Source: Himantopus leucocephalus (lineage: Eukaryota; Chordata; Aves; Charadriiformes; Recurvirostridae). From it: a DNA stretch of 64,000 nt. How positions within the stretch are numbered: position 1 is the stretch's first letter; each line of letters opens with the position of its first letter. Of this stretch, positions 49,997 through 62,715 are shown piece after piece. The stretch lies in contig RSEF01000002.1 in assembly GCA_003993805.1 (NCBI GenBank), positions 8,571,829 to 8,635,828 on the forward strand. Direction: 5' to 3'. The notes under the pieces are model-generated. The model was not told the origin of the DNA and ran no database searches. It saw only the letters and a list, made by a program, of their open reading frames with translations. The position numbers and the translations under genes were made by a program.

Positions 49997-50076
49997 CGTG
50001 CTGGGACCAGCTGTGACCTTCAGAGTGCACTCAAACTTCCAAAACATTTCAACTACAGATGTTGCCAAAGCAGCAG
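49997..50076 (+). CDS. PTPRN2: PTPRN2 exon, mature ectodomain second strand (80 nt)
   Basis: Phase 2 in and phase 1 out, between acceptor tctcttccag and donor GCAG|GTAAGA. The AA carried over plus C gives Asn, then [20 protein letters not shown] and DVAKAA. This is the most conserved segment in the window; human reads [25 protein letters not shown]. It forms the second beta strand and following turn of the ferredoxin-like mature ectodomain. The sequon NIS sits exactly where human has NVT, so the glycosylation site is kept. The next exon, which would carry the second helix and the transmembrane segment, is not in the window. Confidence 0.94.
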
Positions 50077-51239
50077 GTAAGAGTCCTTGTCCTCCATTCC
50101 CAAACTGTGACCTCCCCCATGCCCGTTTAGCAGGCAGTAGCACTACATATAGCACAGAGAGATCCCGTTCTCCCAGAAGATTGACATTTAAGGAAGGAGA
50201 CAGTCGAGAGGTGAGTGGCACATATGAGAAACTGAAGTGCAACATCTCTGAGTCGATTAAAACTGCCTGAGACTTTCTTGTTTGTCGAGGAAATGGATTA
50301 AATAGAGACTTGCAGTCAAGGTCTAGCATGGTAAAAAACTCTTTAGTGTTGTCATGAACTCATAAAACCAGATTGGTTATTTGTAAATGCAGGTATAATA
50401 CTTTTACTTTTCTGATAACTTTTTATCAGGGAACAAAAATGTTTTTACATGTTAGCCTTAGTTTCTGGATCAATAGGTGGTAAAACTATACCTTTGTTGG
50501 TGCATTGTTTAGGCAATTTCAGTGACAAGTTAATCTTGGGAATAAACATTGTATTTCTGGAGCTAAGCTGCTTCTGAATAAGTACCACTGTTCCAAGGAC
50601 TCCTGTTGGCTTCTTGTCAACTTGGCTACTAAATGTATTACGGAGTTCCTGACTGCAAGAAATAATTTCTGCAAAGTAACTGAATTGATAAGTGATTTGC
50701 TTCCAAATTACCCAGTTGATAGGTTTTAAAAGTTATGAGTAAACAAGTTGCAATGTTGCTTGAAAATAGAAACCAAAAAATTTCATGTAAGTAAACAGTG
50801 GGAGCCCAAAACTGCCCATTAACTTCTCCTTTTGCTTCACCATGGATGAATTTAGTTGTGGGAAGAACTCCGGTAGTTCCCATGCCAGAACTTTGCAGGA
50901 CCTATTGGAGATGAGTTCTTAACTGGAGATTAGAGAGTAGCAAATGGGATACCATTTTTCTTAAAAGGATTTAACATGCCAAAATGCCATAGAGTCATAC
51001 TGTCAAAATTAGGAAATTGCAATAAAGTAATTATTGAATTATGGAACACCTGAATGTGTATAATTTACCTGGGAAAAATTAATATGTTTGGTTTATAGCA
51101 ATGCCCTGCCTTGTAAACCTGTTGAATCTGTCTGAAAGGATCAACAAACATGATGCAGCTGGTAGAGCCTGCCTGGGTTGCCAAAGACTTTTGAAGTTTC
51201 TAAGGAAACTAATTTTTTCTTAGAATGTGGAATATGCAA

Positions 51240-52200
51240 CATGAAAATGGTGGATCAGTAATTGGTTACGAGGCAAGAAACAGAGATTAGGAATAAATTA
51301 TTAGCTTTCTCAAAGGCTAAAGATAGCAGAAAAGTGCAAGGATCTCTGCTGGGACTGTGGCATTCAACATTCTTAGATATGAGCTGGAAAAGAGGTTGAA
51401 CAGTGTGATGAGAAAGACAGTTAATTGTATTAAATTATTTACAGTATTAAAGGTGGAAGTTGGTCTTAGAAATGTAGAAAAACCTTACCAGGCTGAGTAA
51501 CTGGACTCTAAACGGCAGAGGAAATTCATTGTAAATTAGTGTGAAAAAAATCATATGGAGAAAAAAATAACTTTACATATGAAGTTATAGGTCTAAATAG
51601 ACCATTACTGCTCTGGAGTAAGAACTAGTAATAGGTAATATAATGAAAATAACAATTCAGTCTCCATTACCAGTTCGAGTAAGAAAATGTTTTTAAGAAT
51701 TATTTGGAAAGAAATAGAAAACGCAACAATACCATTTGTCATTGTATAAATCTATCCCTTGCCTGTATTTAAATACGGCATAAATTTCGAGTAAGAAAAT
51801 GTTTTTAAGAATTATTTGGAAAGGAATAGAAAACGCAACAATACCATTTGTCATTGTATAAATCTATCCCTTGCCTGTATTTAAATACGGCATAAATTTC
51901 GAGTAAGAAAATGTTTTTAAGAATTATTTGGAAAGGAATAGAAAACGCAACAATACCATTTGTCATTGTATAAATCTATCCCTTGCCTGTATTTAAATAC
52001 GACATACAGTTCTGCTTCTCCTACCTCAGACAGGTTGGAAACTCCAGTTGAATTGGAAAGATTCAGAGAAAGGCAGAATGCATAATTGTAGCTGTGGAAT
52101 ATCTTCCATATAGCAAATGGTGAAATGGGGCAGGAATCTTTATTTTGGGAAAAAAAAAAAAGTATGGTATGAGAAAGTTTTGTCAAGTCCAGAGTGGCAC
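51240..52200 (+). mobile_element. Ancient CR1-family relic (reverse transcriptase to C-terminus)
   Basis: Collinear with an old amniote CR1. The blocks in order are ggatcagtaattggttacgaggcaagaaacagagattaggaataaat, then aagtgcaaggatctctgctggga, then gagctggaaaagaggttgaacagtg. These are followed by aatcatatggagaaaaaaataactttacatatgaagttataggtctaaatag, then the tandem unit 'aagaattatttggaaagaaatag', and finally acagttctgcttctcc with gaattggaaagattcagagaaaggcagaatgcataatt. It is riddled with indels and stops. The middle was expanded by the 112-bp repeat annotated separately. Confidence 0.7.
51674..52006. repeat. Tandem repeat, 112-bp unit, three near-identical copies
   Basis: Units start at 51674, 51786 and 51898, each beginning TTCGAGTAAGAAAATG. 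Copies 2 and 3 read GGAAAGGAATAG where copy 1 has GGAAAGAAATAG. Copy 3 ends ACGACATAC instead of ACGGCATAAA. Otherwise I see no differences. The unit corresponds to part of the CR1 reverse transcriptase C-terminal region, so it arose by duplication inside the dead element. Near identity against a strongly decayed host element indicates a recent event. Confidence 0.95.
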
Positions 52201-55200
52201 AGCAAATGTGAATGGGATTGTGCGGTGTCCCTAACAATGCAAGAACAGATGAAACTGGCAGAAGGCAGGTTCAAAATAAATCAGATTGCAGTTTGTAGCT
52301 ACGCCTGTTGTAGATTATGAAGCTTACACGCATTCAAAAATTTACAAGTTCATGGAATAGACATCTGCTGAAATTTAGCAAGTCCGTAGAAACCTTGTCA
52401 AGTTCAGGAGGTTCCTGATGTGCTGTGGCCTGTTCCTGGCAAGTTACTCTGATGTGATAAATGATGTGACTCTCTTATTTCAGCAAAACTAAGAAGTCAT
52501 ATTAGGTTTTTTTTGTTACCACAGGGGTCAAAGTAGTTGTTTTCAACTTCCTTAACTTAAATATTGCTGACAAAGTAGGGTGGTTCTGGGGACAAAAAAA
52601 TGTCACCCCAGCCGAAGTTTTACAGCTTCATCAGCTTAAATTAATCTTTTATATTGTAATTTTATCTACTCCATATATTTGTATCTCACGCATTTCCTAA
52701 CTACTGTTTGTTTAGTACATTAAAACTTTCAGGTTTTGATGGCTGCAGAAAGAGGTTTGTAGGAGTCTTACATCAGCTCCTGTCAGTACGTCACCATGGC
52801 CATAGTATTGTTATAACTAAACCTTGTGTTTGCCTTTTACAAAAAAACCCGCTCACAATTCTATCCAGCTGTCAAACATTTTAAATTAAAAAAGCATCTC
52901 ATTTTTCTTTTCTAACCCATAAATAAGGTTGTAGTAGCTTGTCAATGTACTCGCTAATCAGTTCATTTATTTTAAGCAAACTTCTTACTTGCAGATCTCT
53001 AAAGCCAAAAATAAATTAAAAGATGAACAGCGGCATATACTTACATAAGAAGTTTTCTCAGGCTTTAGTTGTAATTAGAAATTTTAAAAGTCAATAATGT
53101 CTTGAAGAAAAGCATTCCAAAAACTTAATTTACCAAAGGAAACCAAAGCAGAATAAATCAATGCATACTTCCAGGGTAGGCACAGGTAAATGCATTACTC
53201 CATGGTGTACTGCTATTAGGTAACTTGACATCCATCCAGGAACTCTGAAAGGAGATCTTGTTTACAGAAAATGAATAGTCCAAACTGATAGAAGAATTTC
53301 ACTGTCCATCACATCCTTAGAAACGAAAATAATTTAGAAATTGAGGTAATCAGATGCCACAGTAATTATGGGAATGTAAATTATCCAGATTTGCAAAAAG
53401 GAATTTATTTGTGCAGATGTTATGTTCATGCACATCTCACTGATATCCACAAGAACAGTTCTGTGCAGCAGTTTGATCTTATTATTCATGTAGTATATGT
53501 TTGTGTAACCAAAATGGATAACCTGCATATTTTCCTTGCCTTATTTAGGTTTAAATATAGGGAACTATATTTAAAGTTTTCCATCCTCCCTGTGGAGTTT
53601 GACAAACGCGCATGTTAGAGAAGGCATGGGACTCTTTAGCAACTACACGAACAGATGAATGACTTAGAATAACTGCTAAAAACTAGTGATATGGAAGTAT
53701 GATAATAAAAATGGTTTCCTATGTTTTCTTGGAGTTTGAGATCCATTCTTCTTGGTGTACATAAGACCAGGATTGAGGAGAGATAAATCTCTCTAAAATC
53801 CTTCAGCCACCTTCTTGCTGATAAATCTTTTTTTCCAGTAATCTACAGTTCCCATTCTGTGTAAATGTTTTGATTACTTTTTTTGCAGTTTCTAGGGCTA
53901 CATAATTATATGGGAAAGCTGACAACAGAGTAATTTAAAATTGTGAATAGCTTGCTTTCTCACATTAACAGTACCTTTATTTGCTCTTTGACTACAGAGC
54001 AGAAGGACAGCCAATGTTTTACTAGTGTCGCATATTTTGACGTTCATAATATAGAACATATCTTGCATCAAGTAGCTGTCCTCTGGCTTATTTCTCTTTA
54101 ATAGGTCAGGCTCAATGGTGCAGTGTAATTTCATAGCAACATTTTGAAGAAATAAACTTTCTCTAGACATAGATGACCTGCTCTAGAAGTAATTACACTT
54201 GGCACATGACATCATTTAGACAAATGAATGTGGATTTCATTTCTCTTCAGTTTAAAGGTTCGGAGAAATCTAGCAGAGAGCAATTATCAGTAAGATAACT
54301 CTATTTATATAAAATTGCAATATAGTCAGTATAGTAATGAGCAATGCGTTTGCTTTATAGCATACACTGTTTATGCAAAGACTTATATAGTAACAGTGAT
54401 AATTAGAAAAGAGGAAACTTCTGAAGTTTCCGAGCGTAGAATTTTAGTATCAGGTGGCTGTAACGATTATATATATCCTGCACACATGAAAAAGAGATGT
54501 AGGAGAGAAGTCTTGTGCATAGATACTCAGCGTTATCAAAATGAAATAAAAGCATTTGCTTATGTGTAGCTGCAGCCTTTTACTAGTTAGAATCAAGCTT
54601 ACATTTTTTTTGGTATTGTATTAAAATGCAACATTTTAGGTGTTATAAAAAATGTAGACTGAAAAGCAAAGGGTTGTGTGCATAGAGTAGGCATATTAGT
54701 GACAGGGGACAGACAGCAGAGCAGAAGGCAATGCATAACCAGATATTAGCGAATTAATAGGTCTTGTGTGCAGGTTCTTGTGTCTAAGATATGTTGTGAT
54801 ACACACCATTAGGGCAAGTCAGAAATCTTGATTTCATTTTTTTTTAAATATGGATTTTGAAGATATAGTAGACTATTGAGAAAATTTTTCAACATTTTTT
54901 TTTTCTTAATTCCCCTAACTCTTAGCTAAGCTGTTGATTTGGTTTGGTTTTGGTTTTTGTTCTTTGGGTTCTTTTTACTTTTCTTTTGTCCTGCTGGCAA
55001 AATGTACATTTTCACAATATGCGTGATTTGATAGGGACAAATAATCATGACTTAGAGAGTAGGGTATTCAGTCATACAGCCTTCTTGTCTAAAAATTATT
55101 TCTCTGCCAGCTTTCAAATTCTGCAAAAAATGCATTGAAAAATTAATTCGACTGACCCCCCTGAAACACAAAAATACTGCATTATCGTTAAAATTTAACT

Positions 55201-56439
55201 GTATAGCAAGCTAACTTGAATAAAGATACAGCCTCAAAAGTATTGGAATAGATAAAAAAATTGCATATAGAAATCCTTAGCAGTTTTAAACTACCGCAAA
55301 TTACTAAATTTATGAACTTACAGATTTTGAGATTTGACACCTACAAATTTTGGTCATGTCCCAGCTGTGGTGAAATATCCATGGCAACAAATATTGCAGT
55401 AGTACTTTTTGACATTGAAACTGAATATTTTTGCTAAAATTGGCAGCTCTAAACAGGCAAAACATGATCGTTAGCTTTTAGCATTAAGCAGTCCTTTTGA
55501 GATGAAAAGGGCACTTCAAAACCCTTAGAGTTAACTTAACTTGTCTAGTGATTTAAGCTGATGGTGTCTTATTGGTTTGGAGTGGTCCAAGATGTCATAG
55601 ATTTTATCTAAATTAGGATGGCTAAATGGCTTGTCGTGTTAGTGACCCTGGATTCAGTTGGTGCGGAAGGTATTTATGCCTTATTCTGCCTCTGATATGT
55701 TTCTTTTGCTAGACAGGTCTGAGCTGTATTTATAGCTGTTAAAACTTACTCTTCTAAACATGTAGGCTTAAGTATCTAAATCAGTGGTCTAATTTCAAAG
55801 GCTTTTAGTTCCCATCACACCTTACAAACCTTTAATGACCTTGGATGGTTAGCAGGCTTGAAATACAGAATTTTCTGAAGAATGACCAAGAAATTTAAAT
55901 TTCAAAGCCATGTCAGACAGTGAAGCGCCCCGCCTGCATTAAAAAAAAATGATTCCAGGTTCTTTTTCAACTTTGGAAATACTGATGAGAAACCTGCCTT
56001 ACACAGTCACTGCAGAAATCTCTTTATTGCTCCCACTTCTTAAGTGATTCTTCATCAGATCGCAGTTATGTCAGACATTGAATCTGGGCCCTGTTAAAAA
56101 GGGATGAGACTCTCACATGAACACATTTGGATTTCCTTATAAATTCAGTGCTGCAAATATCCATTTTGAAATATATTTTAAAAGACTTAACTATGAAAGT
56201 ACAAATGATCGGTTAAAGCTGTAATGCTTAGGTTCGTTTTTTAGCTGCAGCAATTGTTTGTATCAGCATTCAGTATAATTGAAATACACATTTCAACTTT
56301 TAACAACTCAGATGTAAGTCTGAAAAATTGATTTATATGACTGTTCTCTTGTATTCATTCTAGTAATGAAAAGTTGACCTCTATTTATTGGTCAAAGGGG
56401 GTTATCTTTCCAGTTTGCTGCATAATAGAAATAAGTGTA

Positions 56440-56580
56440 ATAGCAGGCACATTTACGGAATGCCTCTGTAAAGCTTGCACATTTCTTAATTTCATGGTCT
56501 GGAATTTGTCAAAACAAGGCACAGAGGGAAGATAATTTACTCAACGTTAGAGAATCGATTGATGAGGATCTGGTATGCAA
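56440..56580 (-). repeat. Possible MIR relic
   Basis: The segment aaggcacagagggaagataatttactcaacgttagagaatcgattgatgaggatctgg resembles complemented MIR ('gaggcacagagaggttaagtgacttgcccaaggtca..agtggcagagctgg'). Confidence 0.45.
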
Positions 56581-57908
56581 CTTAAATTGTCTGTTCATTT
56601 CTAGGAAAGCTGCAGAGGCTCACTCTGCTCTCTAGCCAATAAGTATTGACCATACCAGCGTTGTTGAGAGAAACATGATAACTCTATATTATTATCCGTT
56701 ATTAGCAAGAAAAGTTTTATAGGCGGTTCTCAGGAGAACAAAACAGAGAGAACTGTCTTCAGGTTTATCTTCATATAATGTAACTCTGTATCTTCATATA
56801 ATAAAGCTACATGTAATGTGTATATGTAAGAATGTATAAATGTAGAGAAGGGAGACTAGGAGAAAGAACAACAGAACAATGAGGAATCATCAACTGCAAG
56901 AGTAAGGTTATGCGGTTTTATTTAGCTATCCATGTATTCATTTAAAAGCATATTTAGAATAGATATTGCTGACTCATGTCTTAAAAACATCACGGTCTCA
57001 CAGAGGAATTTGTACAAAACGGGGGAAACATCGTTTAATGCAGTGCGTTCGGAATACTGCGATTTTCTCTCTCTGGTTATTTCAGCTTGTGATTAAACAC
57101 TGTCTAGCCTTTGATGGTTTTTAGACCATTGTTGATTAATTGTTAGAAACTCTTCTCATAATAAATTCACTTAACTAAGTGTAATCTAGGAATTCATTCT
57201 TTGTATTGCTTCTGTTGCTGACATAATGAAACTTGGCAATGTCCGTTGTGTTGTTTTGGTAATGGCAACATCCATCTTCTTTTTTGTGGTGACCGTCAAT
57301 GCAGGACATATGAATTCTGTAGCATCAGAAGCAGGAAGCTTCAATTTCTGGGTAAAAAGTCTTCCTCTTTGCTAAGAAGTCTTTGATTTTCCTAAATGGC
57401 TATAACCGGCCTTGGTTGTCTTGTTGATTTTTGGCATAGGCTTTGCATGTCTTGTGAGAAGTCTCAGAAAGATGAACTTTGTTGCTTGAATCACAAAGAC
57501 GTTCATGCTGGCATAGCGTCTTGGTTTTATTTTCTAGCCCACAACCGTGAGCAATGACAGTTGTTTTGAAAGTATTCATTGGCCAGTCATTGTCAGATTC
57601 GTAATTCAGCTGTGAAGTGAACAGAACAAGACGAAAGTCTATGGCTGAATTCCTTCCCTCTATCTAGATATTTGCAGACTATGAAACTAGGCGTCCTTTC
57701 TCTCCGAGACAGTAACAAAGAGTGTGTCCATGAATAATTTGAAGTTCATCTTTGAAGTGAACTGACAGCTTGTGCGTCAGAAACTTTAAACAACGTAGCC
57801 AGGAGGCTGTTGAGGTCCATCGGATTTCACTTGCAGTTGCCCTGGTTTAAGGAGGATTACAATTCTTTGGTCTGTAATGTGAAACGTAAAAGTTTGACAG
57901 CTCTTTTT

Positions 57909-57986
57909 CTGTTACTAGCTCTCTTAAGTCTTTTGGTACAAATCCTGATTTCTTCTACTCAAGCCTGCTTAGTTCACATTGTCCTT
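57909..57986. repeat. Diverged dispersed repeat, copy 1
   Basis: About 78 nt matching 59390-59468 in the same orientation. By eye about four in five positions agree and most differences are transitions, for example ttggtacaaatcctgat against ctggtgcaaattctgat. A C11 run follows immediately at 57987-57997. The family is not recognised. Confidence 0.7.
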
Positions 57987-59389
57987 CCCCCCCCCCCTTG
58001 ACCCTTCTGTAGTGGATCAATTCCCTTTCACCTGCTGTATCGTCTGTATCTGTCTGAAGTATTTTCCTCAAACCTTTCCGTTGCTGAATAAAGGATGTCA
58101 TTATATTTTTGAAGTATTATTCAGAATCTGAACTGTTTCCTGCACTACCAAATGTCTGATACAATGATTAATGTATTTTTGAGATGGCATTTCTTTCCCA
58201 CCTTGTTCTCCTATTGAAAAATGGAATGGGTTTTAGCAGTTGTGATGGGTGCTGCCATTCGGTAAATAAGCCTCAATCCTGAAGAACAGCAAGCATCTTC
58301 GGTTATAGTTCCTCTCCAGTGACTTCCTTCTAATTATGATATTCATTGCTGTGATTAGCAAGGATGGACTTTTTTTTAACATACACCTCTCTCCTCTAAG
58401 AATAACTGTGAAGTATGTAATTTTAGACATAAATCTTTTCTCTTTAAAACCACTTTCTGTTGTAACAGAAAACTTCACAACTTTCTTCTGTTCACTTTAT
58501 AAAGTGATGTAATCTATTCCAGCATAAACCCCAAGATCAAGCTACTTAACTATTGAGAACTCTAAAGCTAGTTAATCATTTTATAGAATTAGGGAGAAAA
58601 ACAAGAGCTAAGTAGCATTATGTAGCCAATGTTCTTTAATTAAAGCAGTGATGGTTCATGTCATTACATTCTGATGCCTCTTATTAAAGACCCGTTCATA
58701 TAAAACCATCAGATTGGTATTAAACTAAAATAAAGAGAAAGACACCACTGGTGTAGTATATATATTAATCTTTTAGAATACAACAGTTGATACCTGAACC
58801 AGACAGTTCTATCAAAGGTTCACTGGAAAGACCAGAATTGAAGCTTAGAAAAATATCTAGCTGCAAAGGTTGATTTGCAGCTACTCATGTGTTTCTGTTA
58901 GTTGCTTTTTCTGAAATCTATAGGCAGGCCTTTGAAGACAGGTAAAAATAAGTCTTCTGTTAAAGTCATTTATGTCATGGTTTAAAGGTTAATAGTGATT
59001 TTAAAGTTGACTTTTTTAAAGAGCCCTCCGGTAATATAACTAAATGTGTTGCAATAGTGAGGGTAGAATTCATCTAACGCTGTTGCAGCTGTCTAAATGT
59101 TAGGCAGTTAGTCAAAACTAGTTGCTTAGATTGCCTCTACATTCAAAGAAAAAAGATAGATTGTACGAACTGGCACTTATCATAGGTGGCTTAAGGTAGG
59201 TGAGAGAAAGCCATCACTAATATCCACAGAAATGTATAGATATTGTTGATGGTAGGACTGCCATACATAAATACTACTGATAAATCCAGGGAGATTGGCT
59301 GAAGACAGGATTGTAGAATTTAGTACAGTGGAAAGCTTTCAGCATCTTCCTGTACTCCCTGCTTGGCAACGTAATCAAGAATATTTTTT

Positions 59390-59468
59390 CTGTTGCCAGA
59401 TCTCTTAAAATCTTCTGGTGCAAATTCTGATCTCTTCTACTTAAGTGTCCTTCATTCACATTGTCCTT
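59390..59468. repeat. Diverged dispersed repeat, copy 2
   Basis: Second copy of the 57909-57986 sequence, 1.48 kb downstream. The match ends at ttcacattgtcctt in both copies and fades upstream of ttttctgtt. Confidence 0.7.
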
Positions 59469-61794
59469 TGGTAATATGTTCAAGGCTCTTTAAGAATTCA
59501 AAATTAATTTAAGATTGGGTAAATTTACAAAGATTTTGAGTTTGATAAATATTACCATATGTAATACTATTAAACAACAAAATTCTTGCAATCAGCTTGG
59601 TCACACCTACAGCTGGTAGTGCAAGATGGAACCGCCACGTAGTTCAAGTGCAAAGTGGTTCTCTTTCAAGTCCAAGAAATCTCCCAATACATTTTTTTAC
59701 TATGGAAGTGAAAAGTCTTTTTCCACATTAAACTTGCTACGTATTTCCTTACATAAATGTTTCAATTTGACCTGTACATTTTAAAAGGAATGTTTTCAGC
59801 TGATGTAAATCAAAAAATAGCTGCACTGAAGTCCATAGCACTGAGGATGTGTGATTGAAGCGAAGCGGTATTAATTTTTGTATAGCAGCAGTACTATGGG
59901 GTCCCACTGTGAACACGGTATCAAGAAGTCCCTATACTAAAATATTTGCGAACTAAATTTCATTCTAATTCAAAGCAAAGCAAGCAGAAATCCCCAAACC
60001 CAAGATAACCTGCTTAATGTCATATTTCATCATATTATTTAGCAAAATTGCTTCTATTTAGCATTTTTATGATAAGCAACACATTTTCCAGGAAAATGGA
60101 AATATATAAGCAGTATGACATACGCAACAATAATACGTACAACTCCAGACATCTTTAAATGTTATAGTCCTTTAATAAAGCTTTATATATTTTAATGCAG
60201 TACACTTAAGAGGCTGTTTACAGCAGATCCTAAGCATTTTAAAACAAATTATTTAGGAATGCTACAGTAAGAAGAAATCTCTTAAGGCAGGTACATAAAA
60301 GGTAGCTTTTATGTAAAGAATAGGTATGCTGATCTAGTATTTTTTCGTGAATATGTAACTTTGTAGGTAAGCATAAATAAGGGGATTAAAGAAACCCTAA
60401 TTTAGGTCAGATAGTATTGTAACCTAACCTTTACCTGGAAAAGAACAGTCAGTACATTTTTTTCCACCCATTAGATAGATTGATTATAACTTTTCAAAAG
60501 GTGGAACAACAAGATAAACCTAATAATTTTAAACTGTGCATGCAAATAAACACCAGGCACCATGAGGAACCGGGGATAATGTTCTATTTTGGTAGGTACA
60601 AACAGGAAAATGTTCTTTATCTGATGTAAGTAAATATCCTATTTTTAATATATGAAATTGGATGATTAGCGATCTTGTGATTGTAAGTGATAGCTTTCAT
60701 ATCAACCAAATAATAAAAAATTGTGAGGGAAAGCGGTACTACTTCAGGGGTCTATGAGAAATAGCTGTTATTTAAAGCACAAGAATAAACACAAAATCAA
60801 TTACACACCGAATCATCTTCGAATCAGGCTGTCATCCCTTTTTGCTGGGGAAAAGTAATAACATGAAAAGGCACTTCTCCAGGAGCACAGTGTTTTGGTA
60901 ACAACATGTAGGGGCTGCTGACCCAAACCTGGTAGCAATCTGTTCTCTCGGTAGAGCACGATTTATGGGATGACATCTTGGGAAGGAGGCACAAACATGA
61001 CCTGGGATGAAAGGGCAGGTGGAGAGTTTTTGGCTGACAAAGGCTTAGTTAGGAGGTCCGGAGGATTCACGTATCATCTGCCTTGAAAATAGCCGCTTGT
61101 ATGACCTTCTGCTGCTGATAGCTAGTGGAGGAATGTATCTGAGAGGGGAAATAATGAGCTCTTGACAGTGGGACAAGGAATTATTTGAGAGCTTTGGGAG
61201 GTTTCTGAGGATAAGAGAAGTTTGTTGGCGGCACTCACAAGGGCACGCTTGTCAGCAGTATTCAGTCCTGTATTTTAACGTTGCCTTCATTTGGAGCAGT
61301 CTGTCTCCTATGGATTGAAGGCGACTTCAGCAGCTGCTGCTGCCACCTGATAGCCTGCACGGTTGTTAGGGAATGTTGTGACCACAAGGCAAGTGATTTG
61401 ATGTTTGTGAATTTTCTTTTCTGGACTATCTATGGTCAGAGAAAAGGTTTTTTTCCTGAGCTTTCCTGAACTCCAGATATCAATTCTGACATGTAAGATA
61501 AGATGGAGTCAGATTGATAGATCTTTAATCTTGTTCTTATTTGGAGAGGAAGTTTTCCATTGTCTGACAAAAAATGTACGCAGGATTTAGAGATTAATGA
61601 CCGTTGTAATAATCCCCAAATAGTTAATCTTCCTAGTGTTCTCTAGTCTTCAGGAAAACATGTTAAATCCCTTTGTTCTCTTTGGAAAATATTTTCTATA
61701 AATTTGAACATTCTGGGTTAAGAGAAATTATATGGCTTTATGTTGCTGAAGCCAAAAGACGTGCTAGATTTAATTGAGCCATAGATTTTCAAGA

Positions 61795-61858
61795 AGTACC
61801 TGTAAATTCTCTGTGCCTCTGTTTTCTCAATTGTAAATCTGAAATATGAATAGGAAAA
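61795..61858 (+). repeat. Possible MIR relic
   Basis: The segment attctctgtgcctctgttttctcaattgtaaatctgaaatatgaata resembles the MIR block 'ctctctgagcctcagtttcctcatctgtaaaatggggataata'. Confidence 0.4.
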
Positions 61859-62036
61859 AAGGCTTTTTATGAGAAGAAAAAAAAAAGCCATAACATAATG
61901 GTTTTTTAAGATAATTCAGAGGATAGACAGTATGGTCTTGTATAGTATAATTATGATCATTTGTTCCTGTGCTGCTTCTGCTGCTTTTTTGTATTTTTTT
62001 CTTGGTTGCATCAGTGCAACAAAATCAGGATGACAG

Positions 62037-62092
62037 CAATCATAAAATCATTTTGGTTGAAAGATCTGTCTAGTGGATTATTGAGCCTGCCC
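62037..62092 (-). mobile_element. CR1 3' tail, decayed
   Basis: The segment gcaatcataaaatcattttggttgaaagatct...ttgagcctgcc matches a complemented CR1 end ('aatcatagaatcat..ggttgaaaagacc..attgagtccaacc'). Confidence 0.5.
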
Positions 62093-62154
62093 CCCAGAAT
62101 TGTGATGGGATTGGCTGGCAAGAGATCATATAGATAATATTTGATACACTATTT

Positions 62155-62174
62155 AAAAAAAAAAAAAAAAAAAA
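62155..62174. repeat. Poly(A) tract, 20 A
   Basis: Uninterrupted A20. No retrocopy could be recognised upstream of it and no target-site duplication was seen. Confidence 0.95.
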
Positions 62175-62464
62175 GATGAGAAAAAAATGTGTATGCCAAA
62201 ATCCAGAGGGTGCCTCTTGGCAAAGTTTTATAGACATTTTAGATCAGTAACAAGAAAAGGTAGGTAGCAACACCCCATTACTCCTTCCTAAACAGCCAGG
62301 TAATTACTTTTGGCATTTTGACAAGTGTTTGCTGGAGTGAAGGTCAAAGCTGTCAGCAGAGAAGATCTATGCTAATCTGCTCAGCTGGAGAAGACTCAGG
62401 TAGCTAATGTTTTGTAATTAGAAGTTGTGGAAACCAGTTTTCACCATAGTTTTGTGCTGAGCAT

Positions 62465-62508
62465 AAGTGAACTAATAATACAGAGTAAGTGAACTAATAA
62501 TGTAGGGT
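62465..62508. repeat. Tandem duplication, 22-bp unit, two copies
   Basis: AAGTGAACTAATAAT begins at 62465 and at 62487. The remaining seven bases of each unit differ at a few positions. Confidence 0.85.
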
Positions 62509-62644
62509 AATTTCATTTATCATAGTTTAGAAAATTGGCTAAATAGATGCTTAGGAGTAAGCATATGTGAAATTGGAGAAATATGGGAAAATGGATATTG
62601 TGGTACAAATGAAATACATATTTATATACAAATGTCTGGATGTG

Positions 62645-62715
62645 TAGTATTATATATACACACATATACATTATATGTGTATATTATATATGCATGTATT
62701 TGGTTATACATATAC
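62645..62715. repeat. TA/CA-rich simple repeat with inverted symmetry
   Basis: Alternating purine-pyrimidine tract. ACACATATA, a 3-nt centre and TATATGTGT form a perfect hairpin-capable core. Confidence 0.85.

Noticed and set aside
49904..50329. 141-codon minus-strand frame across the VLGPAVTF exon
   Set aside because: Antisense shadow of a clearly conserved + strand PTPRN2 exon.
62100..62174. A20 tract as the tail of a processed pseudogene
   Set aside because: Upstream sequence shows no coding remnant and no flanking duplication, so it is treated as a simple repeat.
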